Notes: a model not told the origin generated them from the letters alone. A DNA stretch of 64,000 nt from an uncultured Oscillospiraceae bacterium (GCA_934552825.1 CAKTEQ010000001.1:186001-250000), one strand, 5' to 3'; shown: positions 1-8,755, counted from the first letter of the stretch. Translations and numbers: made by a program.

Positions 1-57
1 ATCGTTCTCGCTGCGGATCAGCGTCTTCAGGACCTCTCCGACATTATCAATAAGTAA
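1..57 (+). CDS. C-terminal tail of an upstream gene, probably TrkA
   Basis: An open frame runs in from the left edge and ends at a TAA at 55-57, giving an 18-residue tail that ends SDIINK. The stop lies 15 bases before the TrkH start, so the two are almost certainly co-transcribed. TrkA, the NAD-binding regulatory subunit of the same potassium system, commonly precedes trkH. That identity comes only from position, because the tail is too short to recognise. Confidence 0.5.
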   Translation: MVLAADQRLQDLSDIINK

Positions 58-72
58 GGGGAATAGCCGTTT

Positions 73-1515
73 ATGAATCGCAGAATGGTTTTCCATACAG
101 TGGGACAGATGCTGAAGGTCGAGGGACTGCTTATGGTTCTGCCCGCCATCGTCTCACTCATATACGGTGAAAAGTGCTTCTGGGCATTCGTCATAGCTGT
201 CGCTGTCGCTGTCGCTCTGGGTTACTTTTTCACCCTGACCTGCCGCAGCAAAAACCGGGTCATCTTCGCCAAAGAGGGCTTCGTGACCGTGGCGCTGGCC
301 TGGGTATTCCTCTCTCTGGTAGGCGCGCTGCCCTTTGTCATCAGCGGGGACATCCCTTCATATGTGGACGCATTTTTTGAGACCGTGAGCGGCTTTACGA
401 CCACTGGTGCCTCCATACTTACAGACGTCGAAGCCCTCAGCCGCGGCGCTCTCTTCTGGCGCAGCTTTACCCACTGGGTCGGCGGTATGGGCATACTCGT
501 TTTCATCGTCGCGGTTATACCCATGGTCTCCGACCGCAATATACACATACTCCGTGCCGAAATGCCCGGCCCCACGATGGGAAAGCTCGTCCCGCGCCTT
601 GGGCAGACGGCGAAAATCCTCTATCTAATTTATATGATCATGACCGTGGTGCAGATAATCATGCTCCTGTGCGGCGGCATGCCCCTTTTTGAGAGCTGCA
701 TCTACTCCTTCGGCACGGCGGGTACAGGCGGCTTTGCTGTAAACGCCGACTGTCTCGCGGGGTACTCGAGCTATATACAGTGGGTCATAACCATATTCAT
801 GCTCCTTTTCGGTGTCAACTTCAACCTGTATTACATGATACTCATCCGCCGTGTGCGCTCTGTTGCAAGGAGTGACGAGTTCTGGTGCTACCTAGCCTTC
901 TTCGTCCTCGCCGCCGCCGCGATAACGGTTAATATCCTGCCCCTATACAAAAACGTCTCCGACTGCATACGGCTCGCCGCATTCCAGGTCAGCTCCGTCA
1001 TGACAACCACCGGCTACGCCACGGCGGACTTCAATCTCTGGCCAGATTTTTCAAAGGCTATACTCTTGATCCTTATGTTCGTTGGCGGCTGCGCCGGTTC
1101 CACCGCAGGCGGGCTGAAGGTGAGCCGCGTTGTCATGCTCTTTAAGCTGGGGCGCCGGGAGATGCACAAGCTGCTCCACCCCCGCTCCGTGCGCAGCGTC
1201 CGCCTTGAGGGCAAAAAGCTGGACGACTCCGTCCTATACGGCGTCGGCTCGTACCTGGCGGTGTATGTGCTGCTGTTCTTCCTGCTGTTTTTGATAATCA
1301 GCTTCGAACCCTTCGGCTTCGAGACTAATTTCACAGCCGTAGCCACCTGCATAAATAATGTCGGCCCCGGTTTCGGAATGGTCGGACCAGCGGGAAGCTT
1401 CGCAGCTTACAGCGGCTTTTCCAAGATAATCCTGTCCATCGCAATGCTCCTCGGCAGACTGGAAATATACCCCCTGCTTATCTGCCTGACTCCCTCCACC
1501 TGGACAAAGAAATAA
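73..1515 (+). CDS. trkH: TrkH-family potassium uptake channel subunit
   Basis: A 480-residue polytopic membrane protein that forms the potassium-conducting subunit of the Trk/Ktr system. The four pore-loop filter segments of the TrkH fold are all visible: SGFTTTGAS near residue 105, GTAGTGGFA near 215, SSVMTTTGYAT near 305 and NNVGPGFG near 430. The conserved segment GGCAGSTAGGLK lies near residue 340. Length is normal for the family. It follows the presumed TrkA gene within 15 bases and is closed by a strong hairpin terminator. TrkH proteins need a TrkA-type nucleotide-binding partner, so the truncated upstream gene is the likely partner. Coupling ion (H+ or Na+) cannot be told from sequence. 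Confidence 0.95.
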   Translation: MNRRMVFHTVGQMLKVEGLLMVLPAIVSLIYGEKCFWAFVIAVAVAVALGYFFTLTCRSKNRVIFAKEGFVTVALAWVFLSLVGALPFVISGDIPSYVDAFFETVSGFTTTGASILTDVEALSRGALFWRSFTHWVGGMGILVFIVAVIPMVSDRNIHILRAEMPGPTMGKLVPRLGQTAKILYLIYMIMTVVQIIMLLCGGMPLFESCIYSFGTAGTGGFAVNADCLAGYSSYIQWVITIFMLLFGVNFNLYYMILIRRVRSVARSDEFWCYLAFFVLAAAAITVNILPLYKNVSDCIRLAAFQVSSVMTTTGYATADFNLWPDFSKAILLILMFVGGCAGSTAGGLKVSRVVMLFKLGRREMHKLLHPRSVRSVRLEGKKLDDSVLYGVGSYLAVYVLLFFLLFLIISFEPFGFETNFTAVATCINNVGPGFGMVGPAGSFAAYSGFSKIILSIAMLLGRLEIYPLLICLTPSTWTKK

Positions 1516-1517
1516 AA

Positions 1518-1550
1518 AAATCCCGCAGGGCTTTAAGCCCTGCGGGATTT
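1518..1550. terminator. Bidirectional intrinsic terminator between trkH and the cytidylate-kinase-like gene
   Basis: Perfect inverted repeat with arms AAATCCCGCAGGGCT and its complement, flanked by A-rich and T-rich runs on either side. It can stop both converging transcripts. Confidence 0.85.
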
Positions 1551-1559
1551 GATTTTATA

Positions 1560-2186
1560 TTATTCCAGCGCGCCTCTGCACTCCAGATACTTCACAAGCA
1601 GCTGTGCCATGTCAGCCTTTGACACCTTTGAGGTGTTCAGGCAGATGTCATAGTTATCCGCTCTGCCCCAGAGACCTTCACTGAAAAAGTTATAATACGC
1701 GGCGCGCTCCCTGTCCGCCTTCTTGATGCGCTTTGCCGCATCATTGCGTCCGTAGCCGTCGCGCTCCATAACGTGCGCAATACGGTCCTCGTCCTGGGCG
1801 GAGATAAAGACACTGACAACGTCGAAAGTGTCCGCCAGGAGCTTATCAGCCCGTCTGCCGACGATCACGCAGGGTGACTTCTCCGCCAGTTCTCTTATGG
1901 TATCCACCTGAGCTTTGTACACCTGCTCGCCCAGCGTGCTGCCGCCGCCGTAAAATCCGCCGGTCAAGCCAGCGTCCAGGGAATACATCAGCCCCAGATT
2001 CCGCTTCTCATCAAAGGATTTCAAAAACTCGCTGCGCATGCCGCTCTTTTTGGACATCTCCTGGAGCAGCTCGCCGTCATAATAAGGTACGTTCAGCAGT
2101 TCCGCGAGTCTCTTGCCCACTTCTCTGCCGCCGCTTCCGAATTCTCTTCCTATCGTAATAACAGTTCCCTTTTTCAATGTGCTCAT
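1560..2186 (-). CDS. Cytidylate-kinase-like P-loop protein
   Basis: A 208-residue protein of the cytidylate-kinase-like family (AAA/P-loop nucleoside kinase fold). The N-terminal GREFGSGGREVGKRLAELL is the P-loop region, with the family's GSGGR motif at about residues 15-22. It lacks the full layout of housekeeping CMP kinase, and members of this family are usually of unknown substrate. The start is the ATG at 2186 because AGGAGGAATTTCA lies directly upstream; a longer reading to 2255 has no such site. It converges on trkH and shares its terminator. Phosphoryl transfer is a family inference. Confidence 0.85.
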   Translation of the reverse strand: MSTLKKGTVITIGREFGSGGREVGKRLAELLNVPYYDGELLQEMSKKSGMRSEFLKSFDEKRNLGLMYSLDAGLTGGFYGGGSTLGEQVYKAQVDTIRELAEKSPCVIVGRRADKLLADTFDVVSVFISAQDEDRIAHVMERDGYGRNDAAKRIKKADRERAAYYNFFSEGLWGRADNYDICLNTSKVSKADMAQLLVKYLECRGALE

Positions 2187-2273
2187 TGAAATTCCTCCTG
2201 TCTGCCTCGGCTGGTTTCTACTCTCTGATTTTACCATTTCCCCGGAATTTTTCAAGTCCTTTTGTTAGCAGAC

Positions 2274-2302
2274 TCGACTTTTTCCCCTTTCTCTGGTATG
2301 CT
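2274..2302 (+). promoter_or_regulatory. Possible promoter for the DUF523 gene
   Basis: TCGACT at 2274-2279 and TATGCT at 2297-2302 with a 17-bp spacer. The -35 is weak. Confidence 0.4.
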
Positions 2303-2324
2303 TTATCCAAGGAGATGACCGACG

Positions 2325-2753
2325 ATGAAAATACTTGTCAGCGCCTGCCTGCTGGGCGTAAAATGCCGGTATGATGGCAGGGATAATTTCTTCCATAAGC
2401 TCTCAGCCCTTAAAGAAAAGCACACCCTCATTCCTGTCTGCCCCGAGATAATGGGCGGACTGCCCACGCCCCGCGCCCCCTCTGAGGTGCAGGACGGCAG
2501 GGTCATCTCGAACGCAGGTGACGACGTTACGGAAAACTTCCGCCGGGGTGCCATGGAAGCGCTACGCTTGGCTGAGTTTTTCGGCTGCGGCTGCGCTGTT
2601 CTGAAAGAACGCAGCCCCTCCTGCGGTCTCGGCAGTATATATGACGGCACCTTTTCAAAGACTCTCGTCCCCGGCAGCGGCGTTACCGCCGCCCTCCTTA
2701 CGGAAAATGGCATCACAGTATACGGCGAGAGTGAGATAGATAAACTCCTCTGA
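2325..2753 (+). CDS. DUF523 (YbbK-like) protein
   Basis: A 142-residue soluble protein starting MKILVSACLLGVKCRYDG, the hallmark N terminus of DUF523. Four conserved cysteines are visible: two in the SACLLGVKC segment and others in FGCGCAVLKERSPSCG, a pattern that could bind metal or a sulfur cluster. AAGGAGATGACCGACG gives a good ribosome-binding site. It is a single-gene transcript between its own promoter and a strong terminator. No function has been firmly established for stand-alone DUF523 proteins, so none is assigned. Confidence 0.85.
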   Translation: MKILVSACLLGVKCRYDGRDNFFHKLSALKEKHTLIPVCPEIMGGLPTPRAPSEVQDGRVISNAGDDVTENFRRGAMEALRLAEFFGCGCAVLKERSPSCGLGSIYDGTFSKTLVPGSGVTAALLTENGITVYGESEIDKLL

Positions 2754-2756
2754 ACA

Positions 2757-2792
2757 AAGAATTCCCCTCCGAACAGTCGGAGGGGAATTCTT
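2757..2792. terminator. Bidirectional terminator
   Basis: Perfect hairpin with AAGAATTCCCCTCCGA on the left arm, between the converging DUF523 and S-layer-homology genes. Confidence 0.85.
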
Positions 2793-2800
2793 ATTATCTT

Positions 2801-4306
2801 TTATATATGAGGGGGATCATAGGGGGTCCCGACGTTCCCGCCGGGGATGATCATTGCCGTCTGCTCCTCTTCGACCTTCGGCAGACGCGCCAGCATTGCC
2901 GCCGCCTGGGCGCGCGTCGCCGCGCCCGCGGGCTTCAGTCTGCCGCCAACAATGCCGTCTATCATGTTGTATGCCTCTGCCCAGCTCATTGCGCTCTTTG
3001 CCCACTGTGCTATCTCGTCGGAGTCATTATACACGCTCAGACCGCCTCTGGCTGTTGTGTCAAGGTTCTTGTGCGCCGCATAGCGGAACATGATCGCCGC
3101 CAACTCTTCAAGGCTCACAGGCTCGTCGGGACGGAAAGTGCCGTCCCCATAGCCCTTGACAATGCCCTTGGAGACTGCCCACTTCACAGCGTCGGTATAA
3201 TACATACCCTTCGCCACATCCTTGAAGCCGTCGCCCACTGCGTAGGGTCTGCCCTCGTTGCGCCAGAGAATGGCTACTATCATACCTCTTGTGATGCTCT
3301 GGTTGGGTGCGAATGTGTATGTATCCACACCGTCCATGAGGCCGTTGTCGTAGCAATAGAACACGTCGTCATAGTACCAAGCGCCCTGGAGCACATCTGT
3401 GAAAGGCATATACTTGGGTGCCTCAGTTACAGGCAGGATGGGAAGCACGGGAGCGGGGATCGCGCCCTTGACATAGACGGGCGCAGCGCCTGTCATGCTT
3501 ATCTCGTCATAGTTGCCGTCCCCGTCGTAGCGTCCGCTGGAGACGCCATATGTCATCTCGACGCCGTCCGCAAAGTAGATATAATCACGCACGGATACGG
3601 CAACCACTTCGTCAGAGTCGGTAGTCGCAAGGCTGACCTCACCGGCGTTGAAGTATATCCCGTAGTCAGCGTTCACCGCATCATCCTCGGAGATTGCCTT
3701 GACTGTGCTGCCTTTGAAATAAACCTTGCCGTTGGAAGCGATGGCGTAATCCTCGGCGGAAATGTCGATGGCGCCGCCATAGAACACAGCGTCACCCCCT
3801 GTCATTATTCCATAGCAGCCCGCGTTGATAATTATATTCCCGCCGTAGACCTTCAGATCGTTTACGTTTATGCCGTCGTCATCTGTCGTAATATCCAGGG
3901 TCACCGTTCCCCGGATCTCCAAATCGCCGCTGTTGATGCTGTCATCACCGGCGGTGATGGCAAGACTGCCTGTACCGTAGATGAGGCCGTCGCCATCAAT
4001 TTTGATGCCATAGTCATAGTCGTCATTCATGATTATGGTATTGCTGCCATAGACCGCGATCTTTGCGCCGTCCGGCAGAAATATGCCATATCCGCTGTGG
4101 TTCGGGATGTTCAACGTGAGACCGTTCATGGTGAAGGTCTTCGTGCTCTGGATCCATGTCCAGCCGTCGCCGCTCGCGTCCGCCGTCGCGCCGGTGAGGT
4201 CGATTTTCTCCGTCAGGGGCGCCGCGCTGACTGTCATTGCCGCGCCGGGCACCAGCATCACTGCCATCAGCAGTACGAGGAAAATACTGAGCGCTCTCTT
4301 CTTCAT
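2801..4306 (-). CDS. Exported protein with a beta-helix-like domain and three SLH domains
   Basis: A 501-residue secreted cell-wall protein. Residues 1-28 form a signal peptide (MKKRALSIFLVLLMAVMLVP onward). Residues about 35-275 hold short repeated GD/YG-rich strands such as LEIRGTVTLDI and LKVYGGNIIIN, typical of a carbohydrate-binding or beta-helix domain. Three S-layer-homology domains follow at about 299-352, 358-412 and 423-475 (FTDV.GAWYYDDV, FKDVAKGMYYTDAV, YNDSDEIAQWAKSA), which anchor proteins to secondary wall polymers. The tail EEEQTAMIIPGG is short and unassigned. The start has AGGAGGAGAG upstream. It is monocistronic, with a promoter and a structured leader. The ligand is unknown. 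Confidence 0.9.
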   Translation of the reverse strand: MKKRALSIFLVLLMAVMLVPGAAMTVSAAPLTEKIDLTGATADASGDGWTWIQSTKTFTMNGLTLNIPNHSGYGIFLPDGAKIAVYGSNTIIMNDDYDYGIKIDGDGLIYGTGSLAITAGDDSINSGDLEIRGTVTLDITTDDDGINVNDLKVYGGNIIINAGCYGIMTGGDAVFYGGAIDISAEDYAIASNGKVYFKGSTVKAISEDDAVNADYGIYFNAGEVSLATTDSDEVVAVSVRDYIYFADGVEMTYGVSSGRYDGDGNYDEISMTGAAPVYVKGAIPAPVLPILPVTEAPKYMPFTDVLQGAWYYDDVFYCYDNGLMDGVDTYTFAPNQSITRGMIVAILWRNEGRPYAVGDGFKDVAKGMYYTDAVKWAVSKGIVKGYGDGTFRPDEPVSLEELAAIMFRYAAHKNLDTTARGGLSVYNDSDEIAQWAKSAMSWAEAYNMIDGIVGGRLKPAGAATRAQAAAMLARLPKVEEEQTAMIIPGGNVGTPYDPPHI

Positions 4307-4332
4307 GATTCTCTCCTCCTGAATTCAGAGTT

Positions 4333-4373
4333 TTTGTGTCCATATATGGACACAAAGCGGGGGACGTCCCCCG
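4333..4373 (-). promoter_or_regulatory. Two adjacent perfect hairpins in the leader of the SLH gene
   Basis: TTTGTGTCC-ATATAT-GGACACAAA at 4333-4356 and CGGGGGACGTCCCCCG at 4358-4373 are both perfect inverted repeats. They lie between the promoter and the RBS, so they would be transcribed. They could be an mRNA-stabilising or regulatory leader, or a dispersed palindromic repeat. Confidence 0.6.
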
Positions 4374-4392
4374 TCCGCGTTATCATGTGTTT

Positions 4393-4421
4393 ATTATACC
4401 ATATTTTCCCCTGCCGCTCAA
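4393..4421 (-). promoter_or_regulatory. Sigma-A promoter of the SLH gene
   Basis: On the minus strand, TTGAGC (4416-4421) and TATAAT (4393-4398) are separated by 17 bp. Confidence 0.75.
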
Positions 4422-4438
4422 CATTAAAAATAATAAAA

Positions 4439-4473
4439 ACGGCGCGCCTCTCTCCCTCAGAGCGGCGCGCCGT
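4439..4473 (-). terminator. Terminator of the Bce-type operon
   Basis: Hairpin with arms ACGGCGCGCC and its complement, extended by CTCT/AGAG after one mismatch. On the minus strand it is followed by a T-rich stretch. Confidence 0.8.
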
Positions 4474-4477
4474 CTCA

Positions 4478-6211
4478 TTATTCCTGATTTACTATATTGT
4501 AATACGTCCGCGCTGTCACGCCGTACACAACGGCATATACTGCCGCGAAGATCACCGCCGTCGCTGCGGTGCACGGCCCGAAGAGTCTCGCGTCCGCCAT
4601 CACCAGCCCGTTGAGTATGCCGTTGAGCATGGGGAAAGCAAAGGCGAGGTGTATGCACGCCACGGCTATGGGCAGGAAGAACACCGTCATTACCTGGCTG
4701 CGGATACTCCTTTTAACCTCGGCGCCGCTCATGCCGACGCTGCGCATTATCTTAAAGCGGGCGCTGTCGTCATAACCCTCGGACACCTGCTTATAGTAGA
4801 TTATCATCACCGTCACGGCGAGGAAGAGGATACCCAGGAATATTCCCAGGAAAAAGAGGCTGCCGTATATCTCCATCACCGACGCGTGATACTCATACGC
4901 TATGTCGTACATGCCCCGCTCAAAGCTCACGGAGCCGTTGAAGATATCCTCATCCGCCACCTCGGCGAACTTCATGCAAAAATCCTCCCGGTCGTCCACG
5001 CCGCCGGCTATATCCATGCCAAGATATACGGTTGGCAGAGTGTCCGTCGCCGTGCCGTATACCTCGCCCGTGTTGCCCACGGCAAGCACCACCTCGCGCA
5101 TGGTCGAATACTGCTGTTTGGAGCTGATAGTACCCGGATAGTATCTGGCAACAACTATGTTCTCCGCCTTCTCGCCGCAGTCTGCAATGACTTTCTCCGC
5201 GATGTCCGCGAGCTTTGCGTCGTCCTGCTCATCGCTGGCGCTGAAATACACCTGCACATCCCGGGGGCACACGTCCTCCATCATGCTGTCCACCCCCGCA
5301 TAGAGGCACACAGTGGTGGAGACCGTCACCAGTACCATTGTTGAGAGGATGCAGATGTTCGCTAACCCCACAGCATTTTGCTTCATGCGGTAGAGCATGC
5401 CGGAGACCACCGTGAAATGGTTCGGCTTATAGTAATAGCGCTTGTTCTTCTTAAGTCCCTTTAGAACGGCTATGGATATTGACGTGAACAGGCAGTAGGT
5501 GCCGATGATGACCAGCATCACAGCCACGAAAAACAGGAGCATCGCCGTCACCGGATCCTTGATGCGCACTGCCATAAGGTACCCCAGGGCAAGAGATACA
5601 ACGCCGATGACCGTGAGCGCCCAGCGCACCTTCGGCTCCCGCTCCCCCGCTTTCGATGAGCTGAGCAGCTCCATGGGGTTGGACCGGTATACTGACAGAG
5701 CGTTTTTCAGGAAGGTGAGCAGGAATATCCCGCAGAACACCCCCGCCGTCACACCCGCGGCGTATGTATCCAGCTTCAGAGGAAAGTCGGGCGCGTACCC
5801 AACGAGCTTCATCAGCAGCAGCGCCAGGAGCTTGCTTATGACGACGCCGGCCACAAGCCCGCCCGCCAGACCTATCAGACCCGACATCAGGTTCTCTAGG
5901 AATATGACCCGGGCTATATGGCGCTTTTCCATGCCCAGGATGTTGTAGATGCCGAACTCCTTTTTACGCCGCTTCGTTATGAAGCTGTTCGTATAAAAAA
6001 TGAATATGAGGGAGAATATCCCGATTATCCACGTGCCGAAGGAGAGCATGCCGCCCACCGTCGCACTCTTCTTCGCAAGCTCCGCCGTGAGCATACGAAG
6101 ATCATAAAACAGGCATATCGTAACCGCCGACATGACCATATACGGCACGTACACCCGCCTGTTGCGCCTGAGGCTGCCCCAGGCGAGGCGCAGATAGAGA
6201 CCGCTGCTCAC
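4478..6211 (-). CDS. Bce-type ABC transporter permease (FtsX fold)
   Basis: A 577-residue membrane protein of the BceB/antimicrobial-peptide permease type. It has FtsX-type helices, with a large extracytoplasmic segment at about residues 303-447 (from CLYAGVDSMMEDV to MEIYGSLFF) between helices VII and VIII. That domain defines peptide-sensing Bce permeases. The segment FITKRRKKEFGIYNILGMEK near residue 75 is a typical FtsX-family loop. It overlaps the ATPase gene by 4 bases, and the kinase and regulator genes lie upstream, giving the full four-gene module. In this family the permease both detoxifies cell-wall-active peptides and signals to the kinase. The exact peptide cannot be predicted. 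Confidence 0.92.
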   Translation of the reverse strand: MSSGLYLRLAWGSLRRNRRVYVPYMVMSAVTICLFYDLRMLTAELAKKSATVGGMLSFGTWIIGIFSLIFIFYTNSFITKRRKKEFGIYNILGMEKRHIARVIFLENLMSGLIGLAGGLVAGVVISKLLALLLMKLVGYAPDFPLKLDTYAAGVTAGVFCGIFLLTFLKNALSVYRSNPMELLSSSKAGEREPKVRWALTVIGVVSLALGYLMAVRIKDPVTAMLLFFVAVMLVIIGTYCLFTSISIAVLKGLKKNKRYYYKPNHFTVVSGMLYRMKQNAVGLANICILSTMVLVTVSTTVCLYAGVDSMMEDVCPRDVQVYFSASDEQDDAKLADIAEKVIADCGEKAENIVVARYYPGTISSKQQYSTMREVVLAVGNTGEVYGTATDTLPTVYLGMDIAGGVDDREDFCMKFAEVADEDIFNGSVSFERGMYDIAYEYHASVMEIYGSLFFLGIFLGILFLAVTVMIIYYKQVSEGYDDSARFKIMRSVGMSGAEVKRSIRSQVMTVFFLPIAVACIHLAFAFPMLNGILNGLVMADARLFGPCTAATAVIFAAVYAVVYGVTARTYYNIVNQE

Positions 6212-6972
6212 TTCTCCTCACCTCCGGTGGAAAGCGCCGTGAGGCTTGTGGATATCTTCACGTAGAATTCCTCGGCGGTCATGGCGCCCCGGTAGAGCTG
6301 GTGATAGACTCTGCCGTCCTTGATGAACATCACACGCCCTGCCCGGCTCGCCGCGAGGACGCTGTGCGTCACCATGAGTATCGTCTGCCCGTCCGCGTTT
6401 ATCTCTCCGAACATATTCAGCAGTTCGTTTGTTGATTTGGAGTCCAGCGCGCCTGTGGGCTCATCCGCCAGGAGGATGCCCGGGTTCGTTATTATCGCCC
6501 GGGCGACGGCCGTGCGCTGCTTCTGGCCGCCGGATATCTCATAAGGGTATTTGTCCAGCAGGTCATTTATGCCCAGCTGCCTGACTATCGGCTCTATCCT
6601 GCACTCCATCTCATGATGCTTCATCCCCGCCAGCACCAGCGGCAGCAGGATATTGTCCCGGACGCTGAAGGTATCCAGCAGGTTGAAGTCCTGGAACACA
6701 AAGCCCAGGTTTTCCCGGCGGAATCGGGCGATATCACGCTCCGGTATGTCACCAAGGTTTTTGCCGTTGAGGAGCACCTCGCCGCTGGTCGGTCTGTCCA
6801 GCGCCGCCAATATGTTCAGCAGTGTCGTCTTGCCCGAGCCGGACTCACCCATTATCGCCACGAACTCCCCCTTCTCCACGGAGAAACTAACGTCTTCAAG
6901 GGCCTGGACCTGGGCGCCGCCGAAGCGGGAGGTATATATTTTTCTTAGATTATTCACCAGTAAGACGGCCAT
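6208..6972 (-). CDS. Bce-type ABC transporter ATP-binding protein
   Basis: A 254-residue ABC ATPase partner of the downstream permease. It has Walker A GESGSGKTTLLN near residue 42, signature SGGQKQRTAVARAI near 147, and Walker B with D-loop LLADEPTGALDS near 167. The stop overlaps the permease start (ATGA). The 98-base gap upstream contains a candidate response-regulator operator. The sequence MAVLLVNNLRKIYTSRFGG is typical of BceA-like and MacB-like ATPases. Upstream RBS: GAAAGGAAG. Confidence 0.93.
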   Translation of the reverse strand: MAVLLVNNLRKIYTSRFGGAQVQALEDVSFSVEKGEFVAIMGESGSGKTTLLNILAALDRPTSGEVLLNGKNLGDIPERDIARFRRENLGFVFQDFNLLDTFSVRDNILLPLVLAGMKHHEMECRIEPIVRQLGINDLLDKYPYEISGGQKQRTAVARAIITNPGILLADEPTGALDSKSTNELLNMFGEINADGQTILMVTHSVLAASRAGRVMFIKDGRVYHQLYRGAMTAEEFYVKISTSLTALSTGGEEK

Positions 6973-7064
6973 GGCTTTTCTTCCTTTCTCTTTTTTTACG
7001 GGAGCTATTTTACCTCCGCCGCCCCGGCGCTGCCATAGCTTTGCCTTACAAAAACGCAGACAAC

Positions 7065-7080
7065 CTTACATTATTGTAAG
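7065..7080. promoter_or_regulatory. Candidate BceR-type operator
   Basis: CTTACA-TTAT-TGTAAG is a perfect palindrome matching the TNACA-N4-TGTAA consensus known for BceR-like regulators. It lies upstream of the ATPase gene and overlaps the histidine-kinase stop codon. This would let the regulator drive the transporter genes separately from its own operon. Confidence 0.65.
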
Positions 7081-8054
7081 ATTACCTGCGGAGCCGTAAG
7101 CCGGAGAGTGACTCTCGTGCCCCGGCCGGGCTGAGACTCTATAAAAATGCCGTGCCCCAGCGTGTCCATTACGCGCTTTGAGAGATACAGCCCTATACCA
7201 GTCGATTTTTTGTCCATGCGTCCGTTGAAACCGGTGAAGCCCCGCTCGAACACCCGTGGCAGATCCTCCCGGTTTATGCCGATGCCGTTATCTTCCACGC
7301 GAAGATCCGTATCTCCGTCCATGTATATCCTGACAACGCCGCCCGGAGCGTATTTCACAGCGTTTGAGATAACCTGCTCCAGCACGAACACGAGCCATTT
7401 CTCGTCTGTTACCGCCCGGTAGTCAAGATTTCCATTCTCAAGGCGCACACCGCCGCCGATGAATAGGGGTGCGTATTTCTTCACCGCCTGATTGACCATG
7501 TCCTCTACACTGTACTCCCCGAAGCTCATATCTCCGCTCATGGAGTCCGCGCGAAGATACTGCATGACCATCTCCGCATAGCGTTCCACCTTGAAAAGCT
7601 CCGTTCGCAGCGCCAAAGTATTTCCTCCCTCCGTCTGCTGGAGCAGTACGCTCATCGCCGCGATAGGTGTTTTTATCTGGTGCGCCCAGAGGGCGTAGTA
7701 GTCTTCCTGCTCCGCCCGGCGGGCGTCTGCTCTGCGAACAAGCTTCTTTATGTAGCGGTCCTGCTTCTCCATTAGTGCCGTATACTCCCGGGCAATACCC
7801 CGGGGCTTTCCCGGCAGGTTCTCCCAGTGTACCTCCTCACTGTCCATCAAAATCCAAAGCTCCCGGCGGCGCCTGTACCAGATGACATACCCTATAATAA
7901 GCGCCGCCGCGCAGACCACGCCGCTCAGGAGCAGTCCATAGAGCGCCGCGTCGCCCCCGGCGCCGTAAAGCCAGCTCAGCGCGGCGAATATTCCCGCCAC
8001 AGCGAGCACGAGAATTATCGCGGCGAGTTGTTCCCTCAAGTATCTGAAAAACAT
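7071..8054 (-). CDS. Intramembrane-sensing histidine kinase, BceS type
   Basis: A 327-residue sensor kinase with two N-terminal transmembrane helices (about residues 10-30 and 37-58) joined by a very short loop, so it has no real sensor domain of its own. The phospho-acceptor is His125 in ALWAHQIKTPIAAM. N box EQVISNAVKYAP and G boxes VEDNGIGI and GIGLYLSKRVMDTLGH follow. Kinases of this shape get their signal from the partner ABC permease, which is encoded next to it. It follows the regulator gene with a 1-base gap. Confidence 0.93.
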   Translation of the reverse strand: MFFRYLREQLAAIILVLAVAGIFAALSWLYGAGGDAALYGLLLSGVVCAAALIIGYVIWYRRRRELWILMDSEEVHWENLPGKPRGIAREYTALMEKQDRYIKKLVRRADARRAEQEDYYALWAHQIKTPIAAMSVLLQQTEGGNTLALRTELFKVERYAEMVMQYLRADSMSGDMSFGEYSVEDMVNQAVKKYAPLFIGGGVRLENGNLDYRAVTDEKWLVFVLEQVISNAVKYAPGGVVRIYMDGDTDLRVEDNGIGINREDLPRVFERGFTGFNGRMDKKSTGIGLYLSKRVMDTLGHGIFIESQPGRGTRVTLRLTAPQVILQ

Positions 8055-8055
8055 A

Positions 8056-8730
8056 TCATTCCACCATGTATCCCTGCCCCTTCCGGGTCAGGATAAGATT
8101 TTTTACACCCGCCTCCTCCAGCTTCCTGCGCAGGCGCGTGATATTCACCGTGAGCGTATTGTCATCGATAAAGCTCTCGCTCTCCCAGAGACGCTGCATG
8201 AGCACGTCCCTGGGAACTACGCTCCCCGCGTTCTCGAAGAGCACCTGCAGTATGCGCAGCTCGTTCTTCGTGAGCTCCACCCGCCCGGCAGGGCACTGTA
8301 CGGCACTGCCCCCAAGATCGAGTATCACTCCGCCCCGCTCGATGATGTTCATCTCCCCGCCGAAAGCATATGTCCGGCGCATTACCGCCTGCACCTTCGC
8401 GGACATTACACCCAGGTCAAAGGGCTTTGCTATGAAGTCGTCCCCTCCCATATTCATCGCCATGATGATATTCATGTTGTCGCTGGCGGAGGAGATGAAT
8501 ATTATGGGCACCTTTGAAATCTTCCGTATCTCGCTGCACCAATAGTATCCACTGAAGCATGGCAGGGATATATCCATCAGCACCAATCGGGGCGCGGCTT
8601 CGGCGAATTCCTCCATTACCCGGCGGAAATCCTTCACCCGCACAGGCTCAAAGTCCCATTTCTTAAGCTGTGCTTCCATAGCCGCCGCTATCGTGACGTC
8701 GTCCTCGACTATAAGTATTTTGCCGTTCAT
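8056..8730 (-). CDS. OmpR-family response regulator, BceR type
   Basis: A 224-residue two-component regulator. The receiver domain (about 1-115) has the acidic pocket IVEDD, phospho-acceptor Asp53 in LVLMDISLP and Lys in DDFIAKPFD. A winged-helix DNA-binding domain follows (about 130-224: LTKNELRILQVLFEN, VNITRLRRKLEE). The start is the ATG at 8730 because GGGGGATATC precedes it. It is the first gene of a regulator-kinase operon. By family analogy it should bind the palindrome at 7065-7080. Confidence 0.93.
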   Translation of the reverse strand: MNGKILIVEDDVTIAAAMEAQLKKWDFEPVRVKDFRRVMEEFAEAAPRLVLMDISLPCFSGYYWCSEIRKISKVPIIFISSASDNMNIIMAMNMGGDDFIAKPFDLGVMSAKVQAVMRRTYAFGGEMNIIERGGVILDLGGSAVQCPAGRVELTKNELRILQVLFENAGSVVPRDVLMQRLWESESFIDDNTLTVNITRLRRKLEEAGVKNLILTRKGQGYMVE

Positions 8731-8755
8731 GATATCCCCCCTGTTCTTCTCAATC

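Noticed and set aside
2807..5344. An 845-codon plus-strand frame across the SLH and permease region
   Set aside because: It is antisense to two clear genes. Its product is His/Arg-rich without domains, so it is a by-product of codon bias.
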